A DNA stretch of 64,000 bases from Methylococcales bacterium (GCA_030949405.1 JAUZSN010000002.1:2404553-2468552); one strand, 5' to 3'. Counted from the stretch's first letter, positions 16,754 through 26,283 are shown. The notes: generated by a model not told the origin, from the letters alone. Made by a program: numbers and translations.

Positions 16754-18130
16754 ATGATTTCAGAAAGCGTTATTGAGCTTACGCATTGGCAATTTGCACT
16801 TAGCTCGTTGTCTAATTTTTTATTTCTTCCTTTAGTTTTAGGATTATCGCTCATGGTCGCGATCATGGAAACTATTTATCTGCTTACAGGACGGATAGTT
16901 TATAAGGAAATGACCCGTTTTTGGGGGGAACTTTTAGCGGTTAGTTTTGTACTAAGCTTGATAACGAGTCTAATGACCGCGCTTCAACTGGGTAAAAATG
17001 AGTCCTATTTAGCCTATTATATCGGCGATATTTTAGGCTCAGCTTTTATAATAGAACGAGTCATTCTATTATTTTTAGAAGCAACGTTCATCGGCTTATT
17101 TATTTTAGGGTGGGATAGGTTAACGAAAGGACAGCATTTATTGATTACTTGGTTAGTCACTTTAAGTTCACTTATATCCGTATCGTGGCTATTACTGGAA
17201 AGTAGCTGGATGCAAACCCCCATAGCGTCTACCTTTAATCATGAAACCATGCGAATGGAATTCAGCCAATTTAGTGAGTTAATCGGAAATATACCCCTTA
17301 GCGGGCCTTTATTTCAAACACTGGTCATCGCTTATCTGCTAACGGCTACCTTTGTTTTAGCGATTAGTGCTTATTACTTATTAAATAAACAAAAAGTAGA
17401 ATTTGCACACTCATCATTTAAGTTTGCAGCCAGTCTTGGCTTAGTTGCCCTTTTATTAGTCATCACTTTCGGCTATGGCAAAAATGTTGAGAATAAACCC
17501 TATACCACGGAACAATTGACCCAATTACTCGAAACTAATCGCCAAAGAATTCATAATGGTATTAAGGCGCATCAGTTACTAGACCAACTACGCGATACTG
17601 ATTCTGACCCAAAAATATTAGTGGAATTTAATCGCTATAAAAAAGACCTCGGTTATGGTTTATTGCTGAAACGCTCTCTTGATGACATTTTAAAGGCGAC
17701 CGAAAAACAGGTTGAATTAGCCGCTCAATTTGCTGTTCCAACAAACGTTTATCCCTCAAAGGTCTTTAAACTGATGCTGATCAGTCAATTTATCAGTTTA
17801 ATTATTTTTATTTGTGCCATGATTTTCAGCGTCATCATCAAATCGTATCAACCTTGGTTACTCAAACTAAGCCTTTATAGCTTACCTTTATCATGGCTTA
17901 CGTATGCCGTAGCACTCGTTATCAGTGAAATAACCCACCAACCTTGGGCTGTTAACGGTATTTTACCGATCTTTTTAAGCCCTTCGTCCTTAGTAGAGTC
18001 TGATTTATGGTTTTCCTTAATAGGTTATTTTCTAACCTATACATCCCTCCTTATCGGGGCTGGTTTTTTATTCTTAAACCTCATTAAACATCGTCCTAAT
18101 TATGAACCATCACCTAAGGTAGACGATTAA
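16754..18130 (+). CDS. Orphan CydA-like membrane protein lacking both haem-ligand histidines
   Basis: The 458-residue protein aligns along its length with cytochrome bd oxidase subunit I: HWQFALSSLSNFLFLPLVLGL, AIMETIYLLTGRIVYKEMTRFWG, the glutamates E101 and E109 (E99/E107 of E. coli), GWMQ-like SWMQTPIAS, MRKDLGYG-like YKKDLGYGLLLKR, and a QPWAV motif. But the b595 ligand H19 is N21, the b558 ligand H186 is Q188, and R448 is H395; the b558 methionine appears kept (M341). The quinol-binding Q-loop is much reduced and no cydB follows. It is therefore unlikely to be a normal quinol oxidase. AAGGA lies before the ATG. Function unknown. Confidence 0.75.
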   Translation: MISESVIELTHWQFALSSLSNFLFLPLVLGLSLMVAIMETIYLLTGRIVYKEMTRFWGELLAVSFVLSLITSLMTALQLGKNESYLAYYIGDILGSAFIIERVILLFLEATFIGLFILGWDRLTKGQHLLITWLVTLSSLISVSWLLLESSWMQTPIASTFNHETMRMEFSQFSELIGNIPLSGPLFQTLVIAYLLTATFVLAISAYYLLNKQKVEFAHSSFKFAASLGLVALLLVITFGYGKNVENKPYTTEQLTQLLETNRQRIHNGIKAHQLLDQLRDTDSDPKILVEFNRYKKDLGYGLLLKRSLDDILKATEKQVELAAQFAVPTNVYPSKVFKLMLISQFISLIIFICAMIFSVIIKSYQPWLLKLSLYSLPLSWLTYAVALVISEITHQPWAVNGILPIFLSPSSLVESDLWFSLIGYFLTYTSLLIGAGFLFLNLIKHRPNYEPSPKVDD

Positions 18131-18222
18131 ATTCATGCTTATCCTCCAGAGTATTTGGGTGATATTTTTAAAAATCCGTTACAATTATCGCCTGTCCCCG
18201 TCTTCTAAATTGTCTAAAGCTT

Positions 18223-18771
18223 ATGCAAACAAAACCGAGTTTTTTTTTAATCCTTTTTTTATTTCTCACCGCTTGTGGCTATCAGTTACGAGGGGCGGTT
18301 GAATTACCCGAGGGAATGGAAAATTTATATTTAGAAAATGCTTCGGGGCCATTACGTGATGAAGTGAGAAAAGCCTTAAAATTTTCTAAAGGGCAATTAG
18401 TTCCATCACCTAAAGAGGCGGGGGTTCTTATTAAAATACTTCGCGAGGAAATGCGAACTCGCGTGCTATCCGTGAGTTCTTTAGGAAAAGCCAATCAATT
18501 TGAATTAATTTATAGCTTAATTTTTTCAATTCATGATTCTACGGGGGCGGTACTCCTTGCTAATCAACGAGTACAAAGTCAGCGTAGTTATTTTAATGAT
18601 CAAGTTGATGTCCTTGCTCAAACGAATGAAGAGCAATTAATTCGTAATGAAATGTACAGTCAAGCCTCACGCTCTATTCTCATCCGCGCTCGAATAGCGA
18701 TGGAAAATAGCCAAAAAATCATCTCCAAAAAAAGTAAACTAAACGAGCTTAAAAAAAAGGGAACGGATTAA
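18223..18771 (+). CDS. lptE: LPS-assembly lipoprotein LptE
   Basis: LptE plugs the LptD barrel that inserts lipopolysaccharide in the outer membrane. The 182-residue protein has a signal peptide with lipobox LTAC, followed by GYQLRGAVELPEGM, the family hallmark, and the expected Asp/Asn-rich strand region. It ends in a Lys-rich tail. It precedes holA by 1 base, the usual lptE-holA order; leuS, often upstream, is absent here. Confidence 0.92.
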   Translation: MQTKPSFFLILFLFLTACGYQLRGAVELPEGMENLYLENASGPLRDEVRKALKFSKGQLVPSPKEAGVLIKILREEMRTRVLSVSSLGKANQFELIYSLIFSIHDSTGAVLLANQRVQSQRSYFNDQVDVLAQTNEEQLIRNEMYSQASRSILIRARIAMENSQKIISKKSKLNELKKKGTD

Positions 18772-18772
18772 A

Positions 18773-19783
18773 ATGCGTTTAAATTTAACGCAATTAAAGG
18801 CGGACTTAAATAAGGGCTTAAAACCCATCTATTTGGTTACAGGGGATGAACCGTTACAAGTCGCAGAAGCGACCGATAAAATTCGCCTCATAGCGAAAAA
18901 AATCGCCTATTTAGACCGTGAAATATTTTCAGTTGAAGGTAATTTTAACTGGAATCAAATTAAAGATGCTACGGATAACCTATCAATTTTTGCTGATAAA
19001 AAAATTATTGATTTAAGGGTTCCCTCAGGTAAATTTGGCGCAGAAGGTTCAAAAATAATCACTGAATATTGTCAGCACCCCATTGATAACACGTTACTAC
19101 TTATTAGTACGGCTAAATTATCCGCCGCTTCTTTAAAATCACGTTGGGTTAAAGCGATTGAAAAACTAGGGGTTGTCGTACAAATTTGGCCTCTGACGGG
19201 ACAAGATTTACTCCATTGGTTACAGCAACGGCTCTCAAAACGAGGCTTACAACTTGAACGCGAAACCATTCAACTACTCGCCTCACGAGTCGAGGGGAAC
19301 TTATTGGCGGCCAATCAAGAAATTGAAAAATTATATATTCTCTATGGTTCAGGCTCATTAACCCGTTTACAAGTACAAACTGTGGTGGCGGATAGTTCGC
19401 GTTTTGATGTTTTTAATTTAACCGAAGCCATGCTCTCTGGCCGGGTTAATCGGATGATAAAAATATTGCGTGGCTTGCAAGCAGAAGGCATTGTCGCCCC
19501 TATTGTTTTATGGGCCTTAAGTCGTGAATGTCGTTGTCTTTTAGAGCTTAAAACGGCTGCTAATAAAGAAAAAATTTTTAGAAAATATCAAGTTTGGGAT
19601 AAACGTAAGCAACACATGAATCAAGCCTTAACCCGTTTAAAGTTAACAGACTTGCAACACGCGTTTATGCTGAGTGCAAAAGCTGATCGTCAAATTAAAG
19701 GTCAGCAAACGGGGGATAATTGGGAAACATTATTAGAAATTTGCTTACAGCTTGCGGCTGTAAAAATAACGCCCGAAATTTAA
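18773..19783 (+). CDS. holA: DNA polymerase III subunit delta (HolA)
   Basis: HolA is the clamp-opening subunit of the DNA polymerase III clamp loader. The 336-residue protein has the usual length, with the N-terminal beta-clamp-binding region (YLVTGDEPLQVAEATDKIR), an AAA-like core, VEGNLLAANQEIEKL and the C-terminal collar helices. It starts 1 base after lptE stops. Confidence 0.93.
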   Translation: MRLNLTQLKADLNKGLKPIYLVTGDEPLQVAEATDKIRLIAKKIAYLDREIFSVEGNFNWNQIKDATDNLSIFADKKIIDLRVPSGKFGAEGSKIITEYCQHPIDNTLLLISTAKLSAASLKSRWVKAIEKLGVVVQIWPLTGQDLLHWLQQRLSKRGLQLERETIQLLASRVEGNLLAANQEIEKLYILYGSGSLTRLQVQTVVADSSRFDVFNLTEAMLSGRVNRMIKILRGLQAEGIVAPIVLWALSRECRCLLELKTAANKEKIFRKYQVWDKRKQHMNQALTRLKLTDLQHAFMLSAKADRQIKGQQTGDNWETLLEICLQLAAVKITPEI

Positions 19784-19821
19784 ATTTAAAAACTTATCAA
19801 ATTTTATAAGGTTACTTAACT

Positions 19822-20919
19822 ATGACAACCACCGCCCTACCGATACAAAATTACGCCTTATTAAGCGATGACGAATGTGATAAGCGTATTATTGCTGCCA
19901 AAGAACAATTGGGGGCGCATTGTATTATTTTAGGACATCATTATCAACGTGATTCTGTTTTTAAATATGCCGATATTTCAGGGGACTCGTTAAAATTATC
20001 ACGCGAAGCCGCGCAGTCAGATGCTGAATATATTGTTTTTTGTGGGGTGCATTTTATGGCCGAAGTCGCTGATATTTTATCGCGTCCTGAACAAAAAGCT
20101 ATTTTACCTGATATGGCTGCAGGGTGTTCAATGGCGGATATGGCGAATAAAGTGAATGTTCAGCGGTGTTGGGATGAATTAGCCCAAGTCATTGATGTGG
20201 AAAACGAAGTAACCCCGATTACTTATATTAACTCCGCAGCGGATTTAAAGGCTTTTTGTGGTCAGCATGAAGGCATTGTCTGTACCTCATCAAATGCAGG
20301 TAAAATTCTTGAATGGAGTTTTTCTAAGCGAAATAAAATATTATTTTTTCCCGATCAGCATTTAGGGCGAACGTCTGCTTATCAAATGGGAATTCCACTG
20401 TCTGAAATGGTCGTTTGGGATTTTGATAAACCCCTAGGCGGTTTAACCGCAGACGAGATTAAAAAAGCCAAAATGATTTTATGGAAAGGCTATTGTTCGG
20501 TACATCAAGTTTTTCAACCTGAACATATTGATGAATTTTTAATCCGTTATCCTGAAACAAAGGTTATTGCTCATCCTGAAGCCTGTTTTGACGTGTGTCA
20601 AAAAGCGGATTATATCGGGTCAACTGAGACTATATTAAAAATTGTTCGTGAGGCCCCTGCAAACAGCCGTTGGCTGGTGGCGACCGAGTTAAATTTAGTT
20701 AATCGGCTGCATAATGAGTGTAAAGCAGAGGGGAAAAATGTTCATTTTATGTCAACAACGTTAAGCATGTGTTCAACGATGTTTAGAACCGACCCCCCTC
20801 ATTTGTTGTGGGTTTTAGAAAATCTAGTGAAAGGCGTTGTGGTGAATCAAATTAAAGTTGATCCACAACAAGCTAAATTAGCAAAAAAAGCATTGAATAA
20901 CATGCTATCGATACTATAA
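19822..20919 (+). CDS. nadA: Quinolinate synthase NadA
   Basis: NadA condenses iminoaspartate with dihydroxyacetone phosphate to quinolinate in NAD synthesis, using a 4Fe-4S cluster. The 365-residue protein shows CIILGHHYQRDSVFKYADISGDSL, IVFCGVHFMAEVADIL, the CTSSNAG motif, FFPDQHLGRTSA and the cysteine regions HPEAC and MCSTMFRT. An AAGG ribosome binding site precedes the ATG. It stands 38 bases after holA. Confidence 0.95.
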   Translation: MTTTALPIQNYALLSDDECDKRIIAAKEQLGAHCIILGHHYQRDSVFKYADISGDSLKLSREAAQSDAEYIVFCGVHFMAEVADILSRPEQKAILPDMAAGCSMADMANKVNVQRCWDELAQVIDVENEVTPITYINSAADLKAFCGQHEGIVCTSSNAGKILEWSFSKRNKILFFPDQHLGRTSAYQMGIPLSEMVVWDFDKPLGGLTADEIKKAKMILWKGYCSVHQVFQPEHIDEFLIRYPETKVIAHPEACFDVCQKADYIGSTETILKIVREAPANSRWLVATELNLVNRLHNECKAEGKNVHFMSTTLSMCSTMFRTDPPHLLWVLENLVKGVVVNQIKVDPQQAKLAKKALNNMLSIL

Positions 20920-20960
20920 CAATGGACTAAGAAAAGGTATTTTTCCAGTCCACTGGGATT

Positions 20961-21995
20961 TTAAAGACTTCGGGCAATACGAAACCCTAAATTTAACCCT
21001 CGATCTGAGGAATCCCAGCCATCACGCGCTGCTGAACGTAATTTTTCAGGTGAATCTAGCCAAGAACCGCCTCGAACAACAATAGAATGATGGCTACCGT
21101 CTTTAACTAAACATTGCTGATCTTTATCATTGTAATTGTAATCGTATTCAGAACAGGTCCATTCCCATACATTTCCATGCATATCATGTAAGCCGTTGTA
21201 AGCACTAAAATTCCCAACGGGGGCGGTATAGGTATAATTATCATCACAATTTTGATAACAATTACCCTGATTGTTTCCGATGGTTTCACCCCAAGGAAAA
21301 GCGGTTTTTGTATTGGCTCTCGCAGCATACTCCCACTCAGCTTCCGTCGGCAAACGATAATGCTGTCCTGTTTGAGTTGATAACCAATCGGTATAAGCCA
21401 TCGCATCTTGCCAACTTACACAGGTAACAGGATCGGTTTCAGTTTGTACAAACCCTGGATTACGCCAACTGTATTGCCGCTCTTTTTTCCAACTTTGTCC
21501 ATCCCACCCATTGCAGCCATCAGTTTTTTCAGCTTCCGTTAAATACTGGGCTGCTCTCACAAAATGAGAAAATTTAGCTTTAGTCACTTCATAGCGACCT
21601 ATTTCAAAATCATTCATGCACACTAAGTGCTGTTTCTCATCGCCATCACGATGTTCTTCTGTTTCAGGACTCCCTAATTGAAAACAGCTTCCCTTAACCG
21701 TGACAAGTTCATTACCGAGTTCCTGTTGTAAAAAAGAAAGCTGTGCCGCTGTTGGTTTTTGCTTATCTATAAAAATACGTTTTGCAGCTTTTCGCCAAGC
21801 CTGAGGATTACGTTTTTTGGTTTTTTTCTTATACGATTTTGTTTTTTGTTTTTTAAGACTGCGTTGCTCTTTATCAAGTGCTTCTTGCTCTAATTGCTGT
21901 AAGGTTTTAGCACTGACAGTCGTCGATGGAAGCGTCAGCGTTAATGACCATACCATCATGACGAAAACTTTAATTACATTTTGTTGATTTATCAT
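20961..21995 (-). CDS. Exported FGE-sulfatase (SUMF1) domain protein
   Basis: The 344-residue protein has an N-terminal signal or anchor (ending near TTVSA), a Lys-rich linker (KQKTKSYKKKTKKRN), then a formylglycine-generating-enzyme-like domain from about residue 100: EIGRYEVTKAKFSHF, TCVSWQDAMAYTDWLS, RLPTEAEWEYAARANT, MHGNVWEWTCSEYD, VVRGGSWLDSPEKLRSAARD, GFRIAR. Start at ATG 21995, with AAAGG six bases upstream; it overlaps the kinase gene by 26 bases. Most such domains are structural or effector modules and not true sulfatase activators; the role here is unknown. Confidence 0.85.
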   Translation of the reverse strand: MINQQNVIKVFVMMVWSLTLTLPSTTVSAKTLQQLEQEALDKEQRSLKKQKTKSYKKKTKKRNPQAWRKAAKRIFIDKQKPTAAQLSFLQQELGNELVTVKGSCFQLGSPETEEHRDGDEKQHLVCMNDFEIGRYEVTKAKFSHFVRAAQYLTEAEKTDGCNGWDGQSWKKERQYSWRNPGFVQTETDPVTCVSWQDAMAYTDWLSTQTGQHYRLPTEAEWEYAARANTKTAFPWGETIGNNQGNCYQNCDDNYTYTAPVGNFSAYNGLHDMHGNVWEWTCSEYDYNYNDKDQQCLVKDGSHHSIVVRGGSWLDSPEKLRSAARDGWDSSDRGLNLGFRIARSL

Positions 21996-23445
21996 AAAAT
22001 ACCTTTGCCTCTTTATTTCCTGCATCAGCAGATTTTTTGTACCATTGACATGATAAGCGATAGTCAATAGTCACGCCCATTCCCCAATAATACCCCAGAC
22101 CTAACAAACGCATTGCATCAGCATTCGTAATCGCTAACGGTTCTAATTCAGTCATGACTATTTTTTGTTGTTCTTGTTTGCCATTAAGTAATATATTTTC
22201 AGCCGCTTTTAAGTGTTGTTGCTCCGCTATTTTTTTGGTTTCTTTTTCCTGAGCAATTTTTTGCCGCTGTTGTTGCTTTATCATTTTTTGTTCATTGATC
22301 GCCGCTAATTTTTTTTCATCCATATAATCTAAATACAACTGAGTTCCTATCCCTCCGAATATCAATAAAATAATAAAGGTGATTAAAAAAAATACCCCTA
22401 AGCGTTTAAATTTAGATTTTTTGAGGGGGAAGGAATCGGGTGTTAATGTAGAAGGATGAGACGATCGTGTATTAATAACCGTATCATCTAATAAGTCATC
22501 GGTACTGGAAATGGGGAGCGGGGATAACATCGCCTTAGATGATGGTTGAGGGGTGTCAAATAAAAGGGACTGGAAGGCTTGAATCGTTTGCGGCCTTTTT
22601 TGAGGACGAAAAATTAATGCAGCATCAACCGCTTCTAAAAAAGAACGAGAATATCGACCTGCAAGAGACTCCGTAACCTTTACATAAGGATCAGGGGTTT
22701 CTTCAACAAGGGCCGCTGCGCGTAAATTGGCATCAACAGGACGTTTACCCGTAATACAACGATACAAACTTGCGCCTACCGCATAAACATCGGACCATGA
22801 GCCTTGATTTTTTCCTTCACTGGTATTTTGTTCAAAAGGAGCATAACCTGGGGTTAAAATTTCACTCATTAAACAGCTCTTACCACTTAAATCATAACGC
22901 GCTGCGCCAAAATCTATTAAAACGGGTGAGCCACTGTAACGTAAAAAAATATTACTCGGCTTAATATCACGATGTAATAAATTTCCATCGTGTACCGCTT
23001 GTAATCCTTCCAAAATCGGCTTAAAGATAGCCAATGCTTCTGATTCGGTCAAACAACGCCCTAGCCGTTTTAAATACTCTTCTAAGGTTTCCCCATTTTC
23101 ATATTCCATAACCAAATAAGCGGTGTCATTCGCAATGAAATAACGCAAAATTCTAACAATATTGGGATGCTTAAATTTTGCTAAATGTTTGCCCTCATCA
23201 CCAAAACGGGTTAACCCCCATTGATAGGTTTCTTGATCGTGACTGGATTTAGCCACAACCGTGGTATCACCTTGACGAAAAGCACAATTATTCGGTAAAT
23301 ATTCTTTAATGGCAACATATTGACTTAAATTGACATCTAAAGCTTTGTAAGTAATTCCAAAAGCTCCCGCACCTAAAACACTTTCAATACAATATTCATA
23401 TAATTTATGTCCTGAGGGCAGTGAATTTTTATAATCTTCTTCCAT
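21970..23445 (-). CDS. Transmembrane Ser/Thr protein kinase (PknB/Hanks type)
   Basis: The 491-residue protein has a cytosolic kinase domain (about 15-285) with a glycine loop GAGAFG, the catalytic lysine in VAIKEYLP, HRDIKPSNIFL, the DFG in LIDFGAARYD, and APE as GYAPFEQ. A juxtamembrane Ser/Thr/Pro region, one TM segment (about 350-372), a charged coiled coil and a C-terminal Sel1-like repeat (about 440-485, ADAMRLLGLGYYWGMGV) follow. The coding region overlaps the FGE-domain gene by 26 bases, so the two are probably partners in one signalling unit. Confidence 0.9.
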   Translation of the reverse strand: MEEDYKNSLPSGHKLYEYCIESVLGAGAFGITYKALDVNLSQYVAIKEYLPNNCAFRQGDTTVVAKSSHDQETYQWGLTRFGDEGKHLAKFKHPNIVRILRYFIANDTAYLVMEYENGETLEEYLKRLGRCLTESEALAIFKPILEGLQAVHDGNLLHRDIKPSNIFLRYSGSPVLIDFGAARYDLSGKSCLMSEILTPGYAPFEQNTSEGKNQGSWSDVYAVGASLYRCITGKRPVDANLRAAALVEETPDPYVKVTESLAGRYSRSFLEAVDAALIFRPQKRPQTIQAFQSLLFDTPQPSSKAMLSPLPISSTDDLLDDTVINTRSSHPSTLTPDSFPLKKSKFKRLGVFFLITFIILLIFGGIGTQLYLDYMDEKKLAAINEQKMIKQQQRQKIAQEKETKKIAEQQHLKAAENILLNGKQEQQKIVMTELEPLAITNADAMRLLGLGYYWGMGVTIDYRLSCQWYKKSADAGNKEAKVFYDKSTKCN

Positions 23446-23567
23446 TTTATGACCGTTATTGACTCTTTTTTAACGTAATATTGATTCAAAATATTTTTAT
23501 TTTAAATAATAAATCGTAACACAATCAACAATAAAATTTCGGGTATTCTGTCGTTTTAATTCCTTAA

Positions 23568-25076
23568 TTAAGCTGTTCGATCTAATTTTCGATAGCTAAT
23601 GGCCTCGCTTAAATGCGAAATATCAATGGTGGCTGAATGACTTAAATCAGCAATCGTTCGTGCGAGCTTTAAAATTCGATGATAAGCGCGATGTGAAAGC
23701 CCAAAGCGATTCATGGCTTGCTCTAATAATTGATGGCCCTCTTCGGTTAAGGCACAAAACTGAATAACTTCACTGGGGGTTAAATTAGCATTCGGTTTGC
23801 CACTACGATTCAAAGCCACTTCTCGAGCAGCCACAACACGCGCTCTAATTTTCTGACTGCTTTCTTCCCCTTCAGGTGAGCCTTTACGTAAAACCTCATG
23901 AGGAACACGCGGGACTTCTAAGTGCATATCAATCCGATCTAATAACGGGCCTGAAATTTTATTCCGATAACGTTTAACTTGTTCAGAGGAGCAATGGCAA
24001 CGTCCAGATGCATCACCTAAATAGCCACAAGGACAGGGATTCATGGCCGCAATTAATTGAAAACGCGCAGGAAAGTTTGCTTGACGCGAGGCTCTTGAAA
24101 TCGTGATATTTCCTGACTCTAAAGGTTCCCGCAAAACTTCTAATACTTTTCGATCAAATTCAGGAAGTTCATCTAAAAATAAAGTCCCATTATGGGCTAA
24201 TGAAATTTCTCCTGGCTTAGGATTGCTACCTCCCCCCACTAAAGCAGGGGCAGATGCCGTATGATGCGGCGCGCGAAAAGGCGGTTTTCGCCAGTTTTTA
24301 ACGTTAAATCCCGAATCACTAATCGAGGCGACCGCCGCCGTTTGCTGTGCTTGTTCTTCTGATAATAGAGGAGAAATACTCGATAACCGTGCGGCTAGCA
24401 TTGATTTCCCCGTTCCAGGTGGGCCTAGCATTAACAGGTTATGAGCCCCTGCCGCTGCAATTTCAAAAGCGCGTTTCACATGATATTGCCCGTGAACATC
24501 CGCAAAATCTAAAGGCACATCATCCTCATCAAACGTTAAGGGAGGAATTTCAAGATTTAATAATTTCTGACCACTTAAATGCGCACAGACATCTAACAAA
24601 TGATACGCAGGGAAAAGTTTAACCTGGTTAATAAGCGCTGCTTCGGGTGCATTGGTATAGGGTAAAATTAATTGTCGCCCCGCTTGTTTTGCATGTAGAG
24701 CGACGGGTAAAGCCCCGCTAATAGGACGTAGTTCGCCGCCTAATGATAACTCACCAATACATTCGTAATCACTGAGAACCTTATTTGGAATTTGTCCTGA
24801 TGCCGCTAAAATCCCCAAAGCAATCGCTAAATCAAAACGCCCGCCTTCTTTCGGTAAATCCGCTGGAGCTAAATTAATTGTAATTCGCTGCATTGGAAAT
24901 TTAAAATTAGAATTAATAATGGCACCGAAAACCCGGTCTTTACTTTCTTTAACCGCCGTTTCAGGTAACCCGACCATTGATAATGAGGGCAACCCGTTTG
25001 ATACATGAACCTCAACCGTTACCAAGGGCGCATCGATTCCCGAACGACCTCGACTATAAACAATCGCAAGTGGCAT
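23568..25076 (-). CDS. comM: YifB/ComM family Mg-chelatase-like AAA+ ATPase
   Basis: ComM is a hexameric branch-migration helicase that helps incorporate DNA during natural transformation. The 502-residue protein has the ChlI-like N-terminus (RGRSGIDAPLVTVEVHVSNGLP), Walker A GPPGTGKSM, Walker B LFLDELPEF, RAPHHTAS, and a C-terminal cysteine region CPCGYLGDASGRCHCS. I start at ATG 25076, with AAGGA five bases upstream; the longer frame to 25121 has an unlikely leader. Confidence 0.92.
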   Translation of the reverse strand: MPLAIVYSRGRSGIDAPLVTVEVHVSNGLPSLSMVGLPETAVKESKDRVFGAIINSNFKFPMQRITINLAPADLPKEGGRFDLAIALGILAASGQIPNKVLSDYECIGELSLGGELRPISGALPVALHAKQAGRQLILPYTNAPEAALINQVKLFPAYHLLDVCAHLSGQKLLNLEIPPLTFDEDDVPLDFADVHGQYHVKRAFEIAAAGAHNLLMLGPPGTGKSMLAARLSSISPLLSEEQAQQTAAVASISDSGFNVKNWRKPPFRAPHHTASAPALVGGGSNPKPGEISLAHNGTLFLDELPEFDRKVLEVLREPLESGNITISRASRQANFPARFQLIAAMNPCPCGYLGDASGRCHCSSEQVKRYRNKISGPLLDRIDMHLEVPRVPHEVLRKGSPEGEESSQKIRARVVAAREVALNRSGKPNANLTPSEVIQFCALTEEGHQLLEQAMNRFGLSHRAYHRILKLARTIADLSHSATIDISHLSEAISYRKLDRTA

Positions 25077-25108
25077 GTTAATCCTTAATAGTTTATGTAT
25101 GGATAATG

Positions 25109-25140
25109 ATAAAAAAACCATCTATAACGATGGCTTTTTC
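25109..25140 (-). terminator. Intrinsic terminator after ubiK
   Basis: On the minus strand, GCCATC and GATGGT pair around a 6-base loop, followed by a run of seven T's. It lies just past the ubiK stop and before comM. Confidence 0.75.
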
Positions 25141-25150
25141 AAGGGGGGGG

Positions 25151-25414
25151 TTAATCTTCGGTTGTTTCAGGTTGTAACTGTTTTTCAATATCAGCGACTT
25201 GTTTTTCTAAGGCATCTAATTTACAACGTGTTTTTGCTAACACGGCTTTTTGTACCTCAAATTCTTCACGGGTGACCATATCCAATTTGCCCAACGCCGA
25301 TTGTAAAATAGTATGGAAATTTTTTTCCATATCATCTTTTAAATGGTTAAGACCAGAGGGAACCGCATCGGCTAAACGGTTAGCAATTTCATCAAGGGTA
25401 TTAGGATTAAACAT
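25151..25414 (-). CDS. ubiK: Ubiquinone biosynthesis accessory factor UbiK
   Basis: UbiK (formerly YqiC, BMFP domain) assists aerobic ubiquinone assembly together with UbiJ. The 87-residue protein fits: an amphipathic N-terminal helix (LDEIANRLADAVPSGLNHLKDDMEKNF), then VTREEFEVQKAVLAKTR and a C-terminal coiled coil (LDALEKQVADIEKQL). It stands upstream of comM, which is a common arrangement. Confidence 0.9.
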   Translation of the reverse strand: MFNPNTLDEIANRLADAVPSGLNHLKDDMEKNFHTILQSALGKLDMVTREEFEVQKAVLAKTRCKLDALEKQVADIEKQLQPETTED

Positions 25415-25588
25415 AGTTTGAATCTCTTAAAATATAAAGGAGTTTAGCTTAAATTTTTTAATTTTTGCTTGTATTAAACAGTTTAACATGGCTTAGATAA
25501 GGTTACAGGACAATAAAGTTTAAATATCTTTAATTTCCCTTATAATAATCACCTTAGATTTTTATGAAATACGATAAGAGGATTTATT

Positions 25589-26191
25589 ATGAAAAAGATT
25601 GCATTACTTGTTCCCGCTTTATTTTTAATGATGTTAACCAATGTCTATGCACATGGCCCCGTTAGAGGCAAAATGACAGCCACCGTCACGATTGATGCGC
25701 CCGCCGCTAAAGTATGGGAAATCATCAAAAATTTTGATGATCTATCTTGGCACCCTGGAATCAAAAAATCAACTGCAGACAAAGGGAATTCTAAAGGAAG
25801 CAGTCGGGTTTTAACTTTAAAAGATGGCGGCACCATAACCGAAGAATTAAAAGCCTATAAAGCCGATAAGATGAGTTATAAGTACAAAATTACGGATATG
25901 AGTTCGGTTAAAACCATTCAACATGCAGGTCAAGATGAAGACGTGCCTGTTTTACCTGTTGAAAATTATGCAGCCACTCTTTCAGTGACAGATAAAGCAG
26001 GAAAATCTGTTGTTAAATGGGTCGCCACCTATTACCGTGGCTATGTTAACAATAATCCCCCTGCGGAATTAAACGAAGAATCCGCTGATAAAGCGGTCAC
26101 AGCCGTTTTAAAATCAGGTTTAACTCATTTATTGAAAAAATTTGATTCAAAAGCAACCGATTCTGCGGTTTCAATCACGATGAAACGTTAA
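25589..26191 (+). CDS. mxaD: MxaD-like SRPBCC protein, methanol-oxidation accessory
   Basis: A 200-residue exported protein with signal peptide (cleaved near VYA), then HGPV, the mature N-terminus also seen in MxaD. The SRPBCC fold shows in ATVTIDAPAAKVWEIIKNFDDLSWHPG, LTLKDGGTITEEL, and YYRGYVNNNPPAELNEESADKAV. In methylotrophs MxaD is a periplasmic protein thought to help electron flow from methanol dehydrogenase to its cytochrome c. No dehydrogenase genes adjoin it here, so the substrate system is inferred. Strong AGAGGA ribosome binding site. Confidence 0.75.
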   Translation: MKKIALLVPALFLMMLTNVYAHGPVRGKMTATVTIDAPAAKVWEIIKNFDDLSWHPGIKKSTADKGNSKGSSRVLTLKDGGTITEELKAYKADKMSYKYKITDMSSVKTIQHAGQDEDVPVLPVENYAATLSVTDKAGKSVVKWVATYYRGYVNNNPPAELNEESADKAVTAVLKSGLTHLLKKFDSKATDSAVSITMKR

Positions 26192-26244
26192 GTTGAATGT
26201 TGAATAGGTTTAACCTTTAAATGGATCAATTTAAAGGGTTCCCT

Positions 26245-26283
26245 AAAACCTGAACGGTTTTTTAAAATCGTTCAGGTTTTTTT
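26245..26283 (+). terminator. Intrinsic terminator after mxaD-like gene
   Basis: A perfect 12-bp stem AAAACCTGAACG / CGTTCAGGTTTT followed by a T run, 53 bases past the stop. It would limit read-through into the beta-propeller gene. Confidence 0.9.

Noticed and set aside
20923-20952. TGGACT...AGTCCA inverted repeat between nadA and the FGE gene as a terminator
   Set aside because: Only six pairs at the ends, with poor pairing inside; it may help but cannot be supported alone.
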